Shown here: positions 23,061-33,604 of the stretch, one piece after another
How positions within the stretch are numbered: the stretch's first letter is position 1
Layout of the letters: every line of letters starts with the position of its first letter
Assembly: GCA_961205875.1 (NCBI GenBank)
Contig: OY540809.1
Location: 22,022,267-22,086,266, forward strand
DNA: 64,000 nt
DNA from: Sialis fuliginosa
Taxonomy: Eukaryota > Arthropoda > Insecta > Megaloptera > Sialidae
Direction: 5' to 3'
The notes under the pieces: model-generated
What the model saw: the letters and a program-made list of their open reading frames with translations, nothing else
The model's database searches: none
What the model was told of the DNA's origin: nothing
Made by a program: the position numbers and the translations under genes

Positions 23061-23136
23061 GTGAGAGAGCGATGAGTATATGTATAAGAAAAATATGAAA
23101 GAATAGTGCGTGCGTACAAGTTAGTTTAAGTCGGTG
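23061..23136 (+). repeat. gagagagcgat block ending in 48-bp direct repeat, right copy
   Basis: gtgagagagcgatgagtata precedes the second 48-bp copy (23089-23136). The frame of words gagagagcgat … gtcggtgttaagct also occurs in reverse at 38870-38935, so this block belongs to a dispersed family of its own. Confidence 0.7.
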
Positions 23137-23635
23137 TTAAGCTATATTTTTATTAATTTTTATTTATGCGTTAAAGAATACGTTTAATTATTAATTTGAG
23201 AAGTTTCACTTCAACCATGCGATTATGTGGGTGAGGCACACACCACTTTTTTATAACTTGAACAAAATATATAAATACTGATTATCCCTTTCCGAGCAAT
23301 AGTTATCGAGATATTTATTTGTCTACAGAAATCCGTTTTCGATGCTATTTTACCGATATTGCAACTAAAGCTCACTTCGAAAGATTCAGAATTTAAAGGC
23401 GAAACCTTTTAGTGTAAAAACAGCTATTTTTCTTCTTTTATTTAGTTTGAACATTTATGAAATATCTTCAAATGACTTACTTAAACAAGAAAAACAATGT
23501 TACCTGATACGTGTTTCGATTTCATACGAAGTCCACATCTGGAGTAAGGTATTGTCAAATAATGGAATCAGTATATTTTTAAAAGAGGATTTCGAAATTA
23601 ACTTAAATTATTACAAATTTAACATATATATTTTT
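23137..23635. other. AT-rich spacer
   Basis: The 78-codon plus frame (23447-23683) runs into the next repeat and is not supported as a gene. Confidence 0.5.
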
Positions 23636-23955
23636 ATAATCCATACTTATATTATAAATGCGAAAGTGTTAGTTGTCTGTTAGTTATCTTATAACGACTA
23701 AACCGCTGAACCGATCTTGATGAAATTTGATAGGGAGATAGCTTGCATCCTAAGGAAAGACACTGGCTTCTTTGTATCGCGAACATTTATTAAATAACAC
23801 AATGAGTTTTTATGTATTTGTACGCGCGAAGGTTATACTTTTTTCACGTAGACATCCAGCGTGCAAATGCGAAACTAAAATCTTGTTTTATCGACTATCA
23901 TCATAACAGAAATCTATATTACCCCGCGGACGAAGTCGCGTGTAACAGCTAGTGT
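23636..23955 (+). repeat. CGCG-tail repeat copy 4, full length
   Basis: Runs from ataatccatacttatattata followed by aatgcgaaagtg, through aaaccgctgaaccgatcttg and gagatagcttgcatcctaag, to ccgcggacgaagtcgcgtgt with aacagctagt. It is the best reference copy of this family in the window. Confidence 0.8.
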
Positions 23956-24929
23956 AGCATGCAATTATAAACAACCTAATAAAAATAAATAATAAATATT
24001 AATGGAGACTTCAAACGCAGAGGGAGTTTGCATTTGACAAAGAATTAATAATCAAATATATTTTTCTTTGTAGAAGCAGGAAATAAAATCCTTTTTTCGA
24101 GTTCTTCTGTTGTTTTCAAGCCATATTTTAAAGTAAGGAAAAGAAAAAGAAACAATTAGTGAAGTTAAATTTATTTTCCTTTAATGGTAATATAAATACT
24201 TTTTTTGTAAGACAATAACAAAAAGTTCTTTTAAATCTAAATTGTTAATGTTTTTTTATAAAAGTTCTATTGTACCTTATAATTAATTAAAAAAACAAAT
24301 GACATTAAAATTTACTGTTTTATAATACCCAGATTTCTTACTCATTTGTCAGGATTATTGTTTACTGATTTTAGTATTCTATCAAAGAATTGAAATCTTT
24401 AGTTATGTGTGCAACCAAATTTGGCACATTCAGTGAACACATGTTTTGAATATAAATATAAACAAAGTTTCTTATTCATGTAAACTTTAGAGAAGTTAGT
24501 TTTATCAAAATATTCTTTGGTTGCCAAACTTAAACTTTTTATTTTACGTTGTCACATCAACTATATTTTATTCTTTTTTCTTGTTAAAAAGTTTCTCTAA
24601 TGAATTATAGAATATTTTTTTTATAAGAACCACAAGATGAATTTATAATTTTTATTCGACAACAACCAATACATTTACAATTTGGAAATGTCTATAAACA
24701 GTATAAACCATTTAGGCGGAGAGGGATACAACTATATTGTCTACATGGCGTTACTTGGGAGATTGGGGTCATATTCTAATGTCACGTAACGTTATTTCAT
24801 ACAAATAAAAATTTTTTTTTGGATCCATCTTTATTATAATATTTACTTCATGCTTAAATAAATTTAAAAAAAAAATTGGTCAAGGCATACACGGATGTAT
24901 ACCATAAGAGTTCCCAAGTACGTACTACG
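23956..24929. other. AT-rich spacer
   Basis: Unique AT-rich DNA without gene or clear repeat. A mildly G+C-rich patch at 24715-24790 stands alone. Confidence 0.45.
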
Positions 24930-25605
24930 TGGACTATTTGGAGCCACTTACAGGTGCATTTTTGAGTTAGAAAAAAATAACAAATAGGTTCATATTCTAC
25001 TAATTCAGATCTACATTATGACACCCCACATATCTAGATATGAAAATAAAATAAAAAATTCTATGACGCCCCTCTCTATTTCTCCAAAATTTGAAATGAT
25101 ATTGTTGACTTTAGTATTTGTCGTTGGTAGTCCCACTAAAGCCCCGTTACCATTTTTTTCAGATTTTTTGAGCCTCTAGTTATCGAGTTAGAATGGGGTG
25201 GGGTACAAAATTAATAACTGATTGGAGCCCCCTGCAGAAGCCATTCTTGAGTTATATATAATATAAATATAAATATAATATAAATACTACTGATTGAGAT
25301 CTACATTTTGACTCCCCATACATCTTGGTATACAATATATTTTTATTTTTTGGATTTGCTTTAAATCTCCCTGCAGGCGCCATTTTTGATCTAGAAAAAA
25401 AAGAAAGAGCGTCAAATTCCGCTAGTTCGGTCATAAATTTTGACGTGCCACATATTTTGGTATAAAAAAATATAAATTTTTTCCTTAGTTTAAGCGCCTT
25501 AGCGCCCCTTCTGAACAAATTATTTTTTCACAAAGTATTTTTACTAGAGGACGGACGTACGGATGACAAAGTGAGATTAATAGGGTTTCTACGGAACCCT
25601 AAAAA
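24930..25605. repeat. diverged tandem array with retroelement-like tail
   Basis: Three diverged units start near 24935, 25222 and 25365. Each has a 'ggagcc-ccctgcagg-gccatttttga' core followed by an A-rich run, 'tactaattcagatctaca' and 'tttgacaccccacatatctt' in degraded form. The array ends acgtacggatgacaaagtga then ttctacggaaccctaaaaac, a tail also found reversed near 4260. The 88-codon minus frame at 25252-25518 is inside it. Origin in a retroelement 3' region is inference. Confidence 0.55.
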
Positions 25606-25609
25606 CATA

Positions 25610-25700
25610 TTGTAATTTGGTACTGCGATTGTTTTAATGTCCTCGACAACTCCTGAAAATCTGTCGGTATGTTTACGGGACAGCCTGTATATGTGAGAAT
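25610..25700 (-). repeat. gtcccgtaaac repeat, terminal fragment
   Basis: In reverse this reads tatacaggctgtcccgtaaa, then cataccgacagattttcagg and agttgtcgaggacatta, matching 7362-7440. The CAGG terminus next to TA suggests the end of a mariner-type MITE. Confidence 0.6.
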
Positions 25701-26142
25701 AATAATTTTTGAGAGGTTGCCAAGTACATAGCGTATACATTTAAAAGGTTTCACTGAATATACAAATTAAGATTACCATCTCTATAGAACTATATAGTAG
25801 AATTAACACTAATATTATTATAATTAAGATGTTTCTGCCATAACTATTCATTATGTAAGAACGAATATGATGTTATACATGTAACAAATTGAGTTATAGA
25901 ACACTAACTGTGCTCGCGTGAAATTCTGTTTTAAGAAAGACTCGACTCGAATCACTCCGAGCCGCAAATACATTTTTATTTATCTTAATAACGATGATAT
26001 CCTCGACCTAAGTGTAGTTTTATATTTATTTCTTAAGATATGTACATTGTACATACTTCATTTTTCTTCAATTATCTTTTGTGTATCTTTATTATTATTT
26101 ATTATTTTGTTTAAATTCGCCGCTATATATTTAAATGCCTAA
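25701..26142. other. AT-rich spacer
   Basis: No gene or repeat recognised; the 74-codon frame at 25918 has no recognisable features. Confidence 0.5.
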
Positions 26143-26779
26143 ACCGTTAAATATTGAACAATATAATGTAGTAAAGAATTATGTAGAATCAAAAGATCTA
26201 AAATAAAGTCCACGATACCATATATCTAACTTTTATATTTAAACAATGACTGCTTTTATATATATGTTACAAATTTTTTTTTAAATGTTTAGGTTCTGTT
26301 TACGTAGACTTATGGGCTGCAAAACATTGATCCTTATCGAAATAAATGATTTAATCGTCATAAGTATTCAATTTAGATATAATTTGACCTTTACAGCATC
26401 CAATTTGGTCGTATAGTTTTGGAAATAAATTTATATACGGTAATATATTAATAACGCGCGAACTAAGGAAGAAGTGCCGCGTCGGAGCAGGGGGCAGGAT
26501 ATTGCGATTCGCGTGCGCTTGGCCGGTATTCGGACTCCCTCGGCTCGGTCGTCTTTTTTGATTGTATGAATTTATTTTGTTTTCAATAATTAACATTTAA
26601 ATTTAAACAGAAGCAAAATCATCTGTACTTTTTGTTCTGATTCGTTTTTGTAATTTAGGTGTTGATTAGTTATTATTATAATAACTAATCGAGTTTGTAC
26701 TTAATTCAACTATATTTTTCAAAAATCCTAAACAATAATTCCGTATTCCACGCGAACGAAGCCGCGGGCACAGCTAGTT
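26143..26779 (+). repeat. U repeat copy 1 (ends gaagccgcgggcacagctag)
   Basis: It starts taaaccgttaaatattgaac and ends cgaagccgcgggcacagcta (gtt), and matches 29685-30199 throughout with scattered changes. A G+C-rich insert at about 26455-26550 (tgccgcgtcggagcaggggg) is shortened in the other copy. The tail is related to, but distinct from, the CGCG-tail repeats, suggesting a common family of nonautonomous retroelement ends. Confidence 0.72.
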
Positions 26780-27180
26780 CATTATAACTGTCAATGAGTT
26801 GTCATTTATTTTTGACACCTTGCAGATAGCCTTAGCTTAGCTTTTACTCTCAAGTTAATTCTTTATAACACCGGACATAACTTGTTTATTAGACTTAACC
26901 AGGTTAAGAAAAATAAAAATAAATTAATATGGGTTAAATATCCATAACGAGAAAATGCAATAAATATTGCAGAACGTTGCATTAGCACATCAATTATATG
27001 CATAATAGCATGTCTGTATCCATTGCAAATGACATTATAACGTATATAAAACATTTAATAGCAATCTAATTATTTTACAAAACCCGACCGTCAGAATATT
27101 GGACTTTATATACATAATACATATTGAACACATGAGCCATTAATTTTTTGCTGCCATTAAAAATCCAATTTACCACACAC
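26780..27180. other. AT-rich spacer
   Basis: The 63-codon minus frame at 26863-27054 is unremarkable. Nothing else recognised. Confidence 0.5.
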
Positions 27181-27848
27181 CAGCAGATTAGCCAATCAAT
27201 CACCTGATGGCGCCACATGTTCGACCCGACTCGGCGGGATTTTTGAATAATTTCCGATATAGGTACGTGAACTCGGCGTTCGGTTATGCTTGTTAAATTT
27301 AATTGAGCTCTTTTGGAAATTGATTCTAGCCGCTTGTAATTTACGGTCTCGCTTTTGTTTCATAATCTAACGGAATTGGTTTGGCGTAAGAGGTCAGCAA
27401 ATTATTATTGTTGTACAATCTATTTCGTTAGCCTGCTTCTGGTTTTTGAGTAATTAATTTTTTTTTATGTTAGACTTCTTTAGGTGCATCGCTACACATT
27501 TTTAGATTAGCATTTTAACAATTGACTGGTGACCGTGTTCGATGTAACGCACGTAAATGTTCGAGGCAACTCGTCTTTGTTCTGATCTTAACTGAGTAGT
27601 CATCGATAACAATAAAAGAGTGCGACTCAGGGACAGACAACGCGTGCGAGTGCATCACGAAAGTTATCTAAGGTGTAGCGTATATTAACTATATGTATCT
27701 ACTTGTAAGAAAGAGACAGTAAATTAAGTTCGTGTATGGAAATTGAGATAGACAGTATATTTGTGAAAAACAGTTGATATCGAAAATTTCAGTAAAACTT
27801 CGAACATTTGAAAAATAATTACGCAAATTTAAATAAAACGGTGTGAAA
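27181..27848 (+). promoter_or_regulatory. unique island upstream of a candidate first exon
   Basis: Unlike most of the window this stretch has no repeat match. It contains G+C-rich patches at 27190-27310 (atcaatcacctgatggcgcc, ccgactcggcggg) and 27600-27665 (gagtgcgactcagggacaga, caacgcgtgcgagtgcatca), with atcaatca (Hox/Exd-like) at about 27196 and atcgata at about 27603. From 27665 the composition drifts A-rich up to tgtgaaaATG at 27849, as a 5' leader would. A promoter plus leader is inference from this layout; there is no good TATA/Inr pair. Confidence 0.28.
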
Positions 27849-28001
27849 ATGAGAAGAGCGACCAATTATAATGGTGTAGTTCTTTCTGATTTGCCACTAG
27901 AGGTACCGAGGATTATAAAAATTATAAAAAGGTGTTTAAAATATTTGAGGTTAATTTTTCGTAGTTGTTTTTCGACAATGCCAAAGAAGTATAACTTTTA
28001 A
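27849..28001 (+). CDS. candidate small ORF or first coding exon, 50 codons, unrecognised
   Basis: ATG at 27849 sits in a good insect start context (gtgaaaATGag). The frame begins MRRATNYNGVVLSDLPLE and stays open for 50 codons to TAA at 27999-28001. The first 18 codons look more protein-like than the rest. They end at gag|gtaccg, which could be a weak phase-0 splice donor at 27902/27903, so a first exon with a long downstream intron is as plausible as a micropeptide. The last 15 bases merge into a repeat end (gtataacttttaacgcgtgt). I do not recognise the peptide. No downstream exon could be identified. Confidence 0.25.
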   Translation: MRRATNYNGVVLSDLPLEVPRIIKIIKRCLKYLRLIFRSCFSTMPKKYNF

Positions 28002-28045
28002 CGCGTGTACATAATTACACACACCCATTTTTTATTTTATTTGTC
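27985..28045 (-). repeat. V repeat end fragment
   Basis: The reverse reads aaaaatgggtgtgtgtaatt … acacgcgttaaaagttatac, the head of the family seen at 33130-33345 and 59780-60000. Confidence 0.55.
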
Positions 28046-28341
28046 GTTTATTTAAAAATCATATATATGTACATTCTTTAACATTGTATTCTGTCACTTA
28101 CTACACATGCCTAGGGTCTTACACGAGACAAGACGGTCTAAGTAAGATTCATCTCGTCAAAATTTAAGCCGGTCTACACCTCACCTTTTCTCGTTCTCCT
28201 ACAAATTCTCAATATTATAATTATAGGTACCTAAATCAAACAGTATTTACATTGTATTAACCTAGAATCATGTTGGAATACTCATCTTATCTTGAAGTAA
28301 AGCCTTACACTACACATAGAATATTTCAAATTTTTTTTGTA
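28046..28341. other. spacer
   Basis: A patch at 28110-28200 (cttacacgagacaagacggt, ggtctacacctcaccttttc) is unique. Nothing recognised. Confidence 0.4.
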
Positions 28342-28440
28342 TAGTAATCCCTCCGTTTACGCGGTTAATTAGTTCCATGAAAACAGCGCGTAAAAAAACT
28401 CGTAAATAGAACAATAGAATTTCTCTATTACGTTGTGTTT

Positions 28441-29227
28441 TGCTTCCTCGCAATATCGAAGATACGAGGAGCTTTGTGATCGTTTTAAAATGCGACAAAA
28501 AAATGTTATCCAATTTCAGTATTTTAAATTGGTCTTTCCGTTTCAGGTCAAGACAAACACTTTTCGGTCCGTGTCTGTCAGTCCGTCCGTCTGTGTGTGT
28601 GTGTGTCTGTCCCTTGCATCCTTGTCACCCGCATAACTCATAAACTACTGAACCGATATTATTGAAACTTGTTCGGATGGTTGGGTTTGGCTTGAGGACG
28701 GTCCCATTTCAAAATCATCAAAATCGTGTGTAAGGGGAAGGGGTGACATCCCAAAATATTTATTTTTCCAAGATATCTCAAGAACGATACATGTTACGTA
28801 AAAATTTTATGGGATCTTTTTTGTAGAGCATTCAATTTCCTATAATATAGGTCTACAACATTTGTTGTAAAATATTCCCTTACAAAGATATAGATATCTC
28901 AATTTAATTTAAAAATTAGTGTTTTGTTTTTTAAAATTAATATTTACTTTGACATATTAAAAGTCATTTTGATGTTTTAAATGTCAATTTGACGTTTTAA
29001 ATGTCAATTTGACGTTTTAAATGTCATTTTGACGTTTGTATAAATTAAGATTTAGATTGAAATTGTCAAAAAATTAAAAATATACGAAAAAATAATCAGA
29101 TGCGTCTGAAGAAAAATTTCGAACATATTTTTTAGTAAAGTTTATCGGTTTTTATTTAAATTGTTCAATAATTAACTACCTTTGGTGAATTTATCACGAG
29201 GAAGCACTGTGAATTTACTTGGCAGAT
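28441..29227 (+). mobile_element. R element copy 2, inside the pogo-like MITE
   Basis: It runs from gcttcctcgcaatatcgaag to cacgaggaagcactgtgaat and tacttggcagat. It is bracketed by T-runs (gttgtgtttt before, gtttttaagcc after). In the unfilled relative the host reads gttgtgtttttaag, which sets the insertion and suggests a short T-run duplication. In the opposite orientation the element would end in AAAA, as a short A-tail would look. It contains ctgtgtgtgtgtgtgt (28592-28606) and the 20-bp tandem repeat at 28961-29040. Confidence 0.78.
28961..29040 (+). repeat. 20-bp tandem repeat, four units
   Basis: Four consecutive 20-bp units of the form atgtcaatttgacgttttaa lie at 28961, 28981, 29001 and 29021; the outer two carry a few changes. 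Each unit is itself a near-palindrome (gtcaatttgac). The R copy at 47104 has three units and those at 15562 and 40782 have one, so unit number varies among copies. Confidence 0.9.
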
Positions 29228-29292
29228 GTTTTTAAGCCTTTCCATTCGCTTTTCCAAGCTTTTTCAACCACGTAAATGGAGAGATTACTGTA

Positions 29293-29479
29293 TTTGAAAA
29301 TATATCAGTTAACAAAAAAAAACTCAAAATACGTTTTCAAAATTTTTGATCAGCTTATTTCTATCCATTCTAATTAGAATCAACGAAATTATAACTTGAA
29401 TACACTGTATATTTCATGTAAAAAGTAAGTATAGTTTAAGTTTGCAGTTAATCTTTGTTAATATATATAAAGCTCAACG
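29293..29479. other. short spacer
   Basis: Nothing recognised. Confidence 0.4.
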
Positions 29480-30199
29480 TCGATCTGTCTGCCCGTTAGT
29501 GCGCTTATAACTCGAGAACCACTTATCCGATTTACGTGTTTTTTTTAGTTCATAGATATGTTTTCTGGCTAGGTTATATGATATATTTTGTTACGTTAGG
29601 TAACATAAGGAATACGCTGTGACGATAATAAATCAAGTCGGAAAAAAGTTTGCCGACAGCGCGCACTTTTGTAATACGCTGCTTAAACCGTTAAATATTG
29701 AGCAGAATAGTACTGTAAAGAATTGTGTAGCAACAAAAGATCTAAAATAATGTCCGTGATACCATATGTCTAACTTTTATATCTAAGCCACAATGGCTGC
29801 TTTTATGTTACAAAGAAAATTAAATTTTTTTGGGTACTGTTTATGTGGACTTATGATCTGCAAAACATTAATCCTTATCGAATTAAATGATTTAATCGTC
29901 ATAAATACTTAATGTTGATATAATTTGCCATTAACAACATCCAATTTGATCTTTTAGTTTAGGAAATAACTTGAAATATACATACGATAATATATTATTC
30001 GCGCGAATTAAAGAATCGCTGCGTTAGGCAGGAGGGAGCTTGATCGTCATTTATTTGTTTATTTTGTTTTCAATAATTTACTTTTAAATTTAAACATAAC
30101 AAAAATTATTTGTACTTTTTGTTACGATTCAACTATTTTCAAAAATTCTAAACAATAATTATGTAGTCCACGCGAGCGAAGCCGCGGGCACAGCTAGTT
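29480..30199 (+). repeat. U repeat copy 2, with 5' head
   Basis: Begins cgtcgatctgtctgcccgtt, continues ataactcgagaaccacttat and joins the section shared with 26143-26779 at about 29685 (aaaccgttaaatattgagca). It ends gcgaagccgcgggcacagct (agtta). It is more complete at the head than copy 1, which begins only at this shared section. Confidence 0.75.
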
Positions 30200-30723
30200 A
30201 TATATAAAATTAAAAATTAATATCGTCTTGAAACTATAAGATGATATTTAAATCTTACTTACTTAATCTTAAACAAAATTAATTAAATTTCCAGGAATAT
30301 CTTGTTCATAGAAAATTAAATTACAAACGCATATTGTAATCATTGATCATTTTTAACAAGACATTATTTAATAAAACAATTAGAGATCCGCGTTATACGT
30401 CCTTTTGAATTATGTTTTTTCATACTTTCATTTTAATTATTTTCGATCAAATTTTAACTTGATTAGATATAGTGTAATGTTTTCTTAAGATTATTCGATC
30501 ATTGGAACAATGTATAGATAACAGTCTAAAATTTATAGATAACTCATATATTTTACTTATTTAAAAAAATAATATTGGACGTATGATTTTTGAGTAATTG
30601 GATATTAAAAATAAAGGGAAAAAATGGATAGTTCACAACTATGTGAGTGTGAGGCCAATAACCTTAAAAATACACAAATATTTAATTTAGAAAAATCTCT
30701 TATTATTAGTGTAAAGTGTATAT
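30200..30723. other. AT-rich spacer
   Basis: No gene or repeat recognised. Confidence 0.5.
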
Positions 30724-30812
30724 GTTGTATTATGGGCAAAGCCCACGGAGTGTACAGAGTCGATACTGCCCGGTTAATGTCAGCATTGCACATCGCAGAA
30801 ACGGTTAATTAA
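30724..30812 (-). repeat. W repeat fragment 1
   Basis: The reverse reads gatgtgcaatgctgacatta, then ccgggcagtatcgactctgt and gtgggctttgcccat. It matches 31082-31165 and 56055-56135. The 62-codon frames on both strands here are repeat frames. Confidence 0.65.
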
Positions 30813-31081
30813 TTAACACGGTCTGGTTTAAATTATGTATATTATATTTTAAAAATAGTATTTTTTGCGCATTTAGGTTGTAGCTAATGTAATGATTAAT
30901 TTTCGTTGATTCATTGTAATAAATACATATATTTCAAAACTTATACCATATAATTTTATTTGATCGTTAATATCAGTTTAATATCATAATACAGTAGGTA
31001 CTACCTACGACGATTTAGCATTGTCGACAATATCCACTTAAAACTGGACCAAGTCCGTTAATTAACTATTTATGTAAAGTT
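30813..31081. other. AT-rich spacer
   Basis: A small stem (gtaggtactacctac) lies near 30993. Nothing else seen. Confidence 0.4.
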
Positions 31082-31165
31082 TGCTCAGCAGTGATGTGTA
31101 ATGCTGACATTGCCCGGGCAGTGTCAACTTTGCACACCTCTCGGGCATTGCCCGTTATATATATA
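31082..31165 (+). repeat. W repeat fragment 2
   Basis: Contains gcagtgatgtgtaatgctga and cattgcccgggcagtgtcaa, then ctctcgggcattgcccgtta. Very close to 56055-56135; both are preceded by related sequence (agtttgctcagcag, actttgcctagcag). Confidence 0.65.
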
Positions 31166-32573
31166 TACAAATTCTTTAGTATTGATTAATCAATACCTTA
31201 TTTTATCTCTTCATAAGATAGTATTAATAATGCACATTGAGTTGAAACACGGTGCACACAAATTATCGAAAGAAACTTATAATTAAATACAAACATAAAT
31301 CTTAATTAAAACCAGCACAAACATTAAAATTTTTTTGTGGATTTAAATTTTCGCTTTCAGCATTAAAAATAAATCTTGATAGTTATTAAAATGGGTTTTA
31401 TATTTTTGTACCTACTGAATTTTTTACAATTTTATTTCAATTTCTCTGAAAATTATCTGTTTTAGATAGGTACCCATTTTTAGTCCAATTATAGACGTGA
31501 AGTATAAAAAGTTGAATTTTGATTCTGGGGGATAATTTCAGGAAGTAAATTGGGAATTGGAAAAAAATTAAGGGCATTATGTAGGTTGTCAAATGAAAGC
31601 TTATTGTAGCACGAATTGTACAAAAAATCTGGTTTATTTTTTATACATTTAAAAAATCATTTTTCGGGAAACCCGCTTAAAAATTGCTGTCCCCCACCCT
31701 TATCACCAAAGGAATCGCTCAGAAAATTCTGAAAAAATCATAAATATTGAAAATTATTTATATAATAATAATATATTGAGCCAAAATTATCAGTATTGAA
31801 AAATTCTAGCACGATCAATTGTTATAAACAATTTAATTGTTTATTTTCTTATAACTGCTGAACTATGGATTGTTAAGAAAAAGTTTTTCAACAAATAATA
31901 CAATTTTTTTTCAACAAATAAACAAATATTTCTTACAATATAAAGAACAGCTTCTGTCCTTATACGTTTTTAAAAAATTTGAATAATTTAAGTATAGCTT
32001 GCACTTGTCTTAGTTTTTTACATTTAATGCTAAAATTATTTTTAAAATACTTATAAAAAATTGGGGAAGAAAAAAATACCATAATTCATTTAATTTAATC
32101 AGATATTTATTAGTTAGTTCAACTTATCTAACTTTAGAAATGAATGTTAACGTTTGTAGTAATTAGGATTATTAAATGTTCATTTAATTATATCAAATAC
32201 CAATAAATATATATAATCCTATAATCAACATAGGCAATTTTCCTCCTATATTTTGATAAGGCTGTTTTATGTAGGTATGTATGAGAAAACTTCGGTATAT
32301 TTATTCAGTTTCTCATTGCTTTTTAGGAAGGTTAATTTAATGTGAGGTTTTCCGATTTCCTGGTTTTCCAGTAATATAGTTGATAAAAATGCGTTATTTA
32401 CAATTTTGAAATTTGGGAGTCATTATTCAAAAGTTAATGTATTTGTATAGTTAATTACATAAATTTTGATAATTAAAAAATGTTTTTAATGAAATGTACA
32501 CAGATAGTCCAGGAACATTATGTTTTCACTGGGGAAAAATTCGCAATGAGCTGAATTTTTGTATACACCTTCA
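31166..32573. other. AT-rich spacer
   Basis: A G+C-richer patch at 31665-31720 (cgggaaacccgct, ctgtcccccacccttatcac) stands alone. At 32505-32573 the sequence may be the decayed left half of a K element broken by the next hairpin. No gene seen. Confidence 0.45.
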
Positions 32574-32862
32574 TTTTGTCTTTATAAATAAGGTATCAAA
32601 AATCCCCAACAATCCCATGCGAGCATACTTTTTTACAGCCCACAAAAGGTGCTAACAATTAATTTTAAGTAAATATCTCTGTATTATTGTAGGTAATTTT
32701 CTAAACATTATATTTGATAATACATAACTATTTTAGTCATAGAACCAATAAATACAGAGATATTTACTTAAAACTAATTGTTAGCACCTTTTGTGGGCTG
32801 TAAAAAAGTATGTTTGCATGGGATTGTTGGGGACTTTTGGTACCTTATTTATAAAGACAAAA
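32574..32862. mobile_element. 289-bp hairpin element inserted beside a K arm
   Basis: Outer ends are ttttgtctttataaataagg and its complement; arms of about 115 bp match almost fully (ccccaacaatcccatgc / gcatgggattgttgggg; cacaaaaggtgctaacaatt / aattgttagcaccttttgtg). The sequence to its right (32863-33005) is a K-element arm, so this hairpin probably inserted into a K copy or is that family's own deletion product. No unambiguous target duplication is visible. Confidence 0.7.
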
Positions 32863-33005
32863 AAATTTGTTCTTGGTTATTTTTACAATTTTGCTTATAT
32901 AACATACTGTAGAAGACCAAATCAACTAATTTTTGGTATACATTAGTTTTATATATAAGTAGTAGGACTCGATCCCCAAATATCAAATGTCACTTCGTTA
33001 ATTTC
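32863..33005 (+). repeat. K element arm fragment
   Basis: From tttgttcttggttattttta to gactcgatccccaaatatca it matches 14937-15060 of the K element. The tcccagg terminus is lost. Confidence 0.65.
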
Positions 33006-33129
33006 AAGGAATACTCCAATGAATGAATTATAAAAATCGGTTTGGTGAATCTAACAATTCTACCTCTTTATTATATGCCATAGAGCCCATAGATAAGGTA
33101 TATAATATTTTCATAATAAACACACACCT
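33006..33129. other. short spacer
   Basis: Nothing recognised. Confidence 0.4.
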
Positions 33130-33345
33130 AAAATTAAAATTCTATAATAAGAATTAAAATGTGGGTGTGTGTACTTATGTACCCGCGCTAGAAGTTATAC
33201 TTCTCTGACATGATTGAAAAAAAAACTGCGAAAAATTAATCTCAAATAAAATATTACTTTCAAATGTTATAATCTCAGTTTCGGAAAAAAATATTTTTGC
33301 GATAAGAAAATATTTATTTCACCCCAAACTAATATTTCAAATAAT
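33130..33345 (+). repeat. V repeat copy
   Basis: Begins gtgggtgtgtgtacttatgt then acccgcgctagaagttatac, with taatctcaaataaaatatta, ttcaaatgttataatctcag and aagaaaatatttatttc. It aligns with 59780-59980. No coding frame. Confidence 0.65.
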
Positions 33346-33604
33346 AACGAGACCAATTAATAATAACTTAAAACATAAATATAATATCTAAATGTATAAT
33401 GCTAATTGCACAAGTCACCAAAAATATAACGCAATTCGAGCGAATCTGTCAGAGACAAACATACGGTTGTGTAAGCCACTGAGAGAGAGAACGTTATGTA
33501 TTTTCGAATGTAGAAATGTAGGAAAAAATGTGTACGCGGTGCGTCTAAAGAAGTATTACTTCAAAAAAAAAACAAAAAACATTAGCATTTCATCCCATAA
33601 AAAT
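33346..33604. other. spacer
   Basis: The 73-codon frame at 33392-33613 has no recognisable features. Confidence 0.4.

Larger units (their letters stand above)
28342..29290. mobile_element. pogo-like MITE filled by an R element
   Basis: Terminal repeats read tagtaatccctccgtttacg and the complement of cagtaatctctccatttacg, flanked by TA at 28340-28341 and 29291-29292. CAGTA-TCCCTC ends and a TA target are typical of pogo/Tigger-type elements. At 28441-29227 it carries an R element. The related element at 56526 has no R at the matching point, so R was inserted later. The 67-codon frames at 28433-28643 are reading frames through the R element and its (GT)n run. Confidence 0.82.

Noticed and set aside
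28433..28643. Overlapping 67-codon frames with Ser/Val/Cys runs
   Set aside because: The runs come from a (GT)n microsatellite within the R element.
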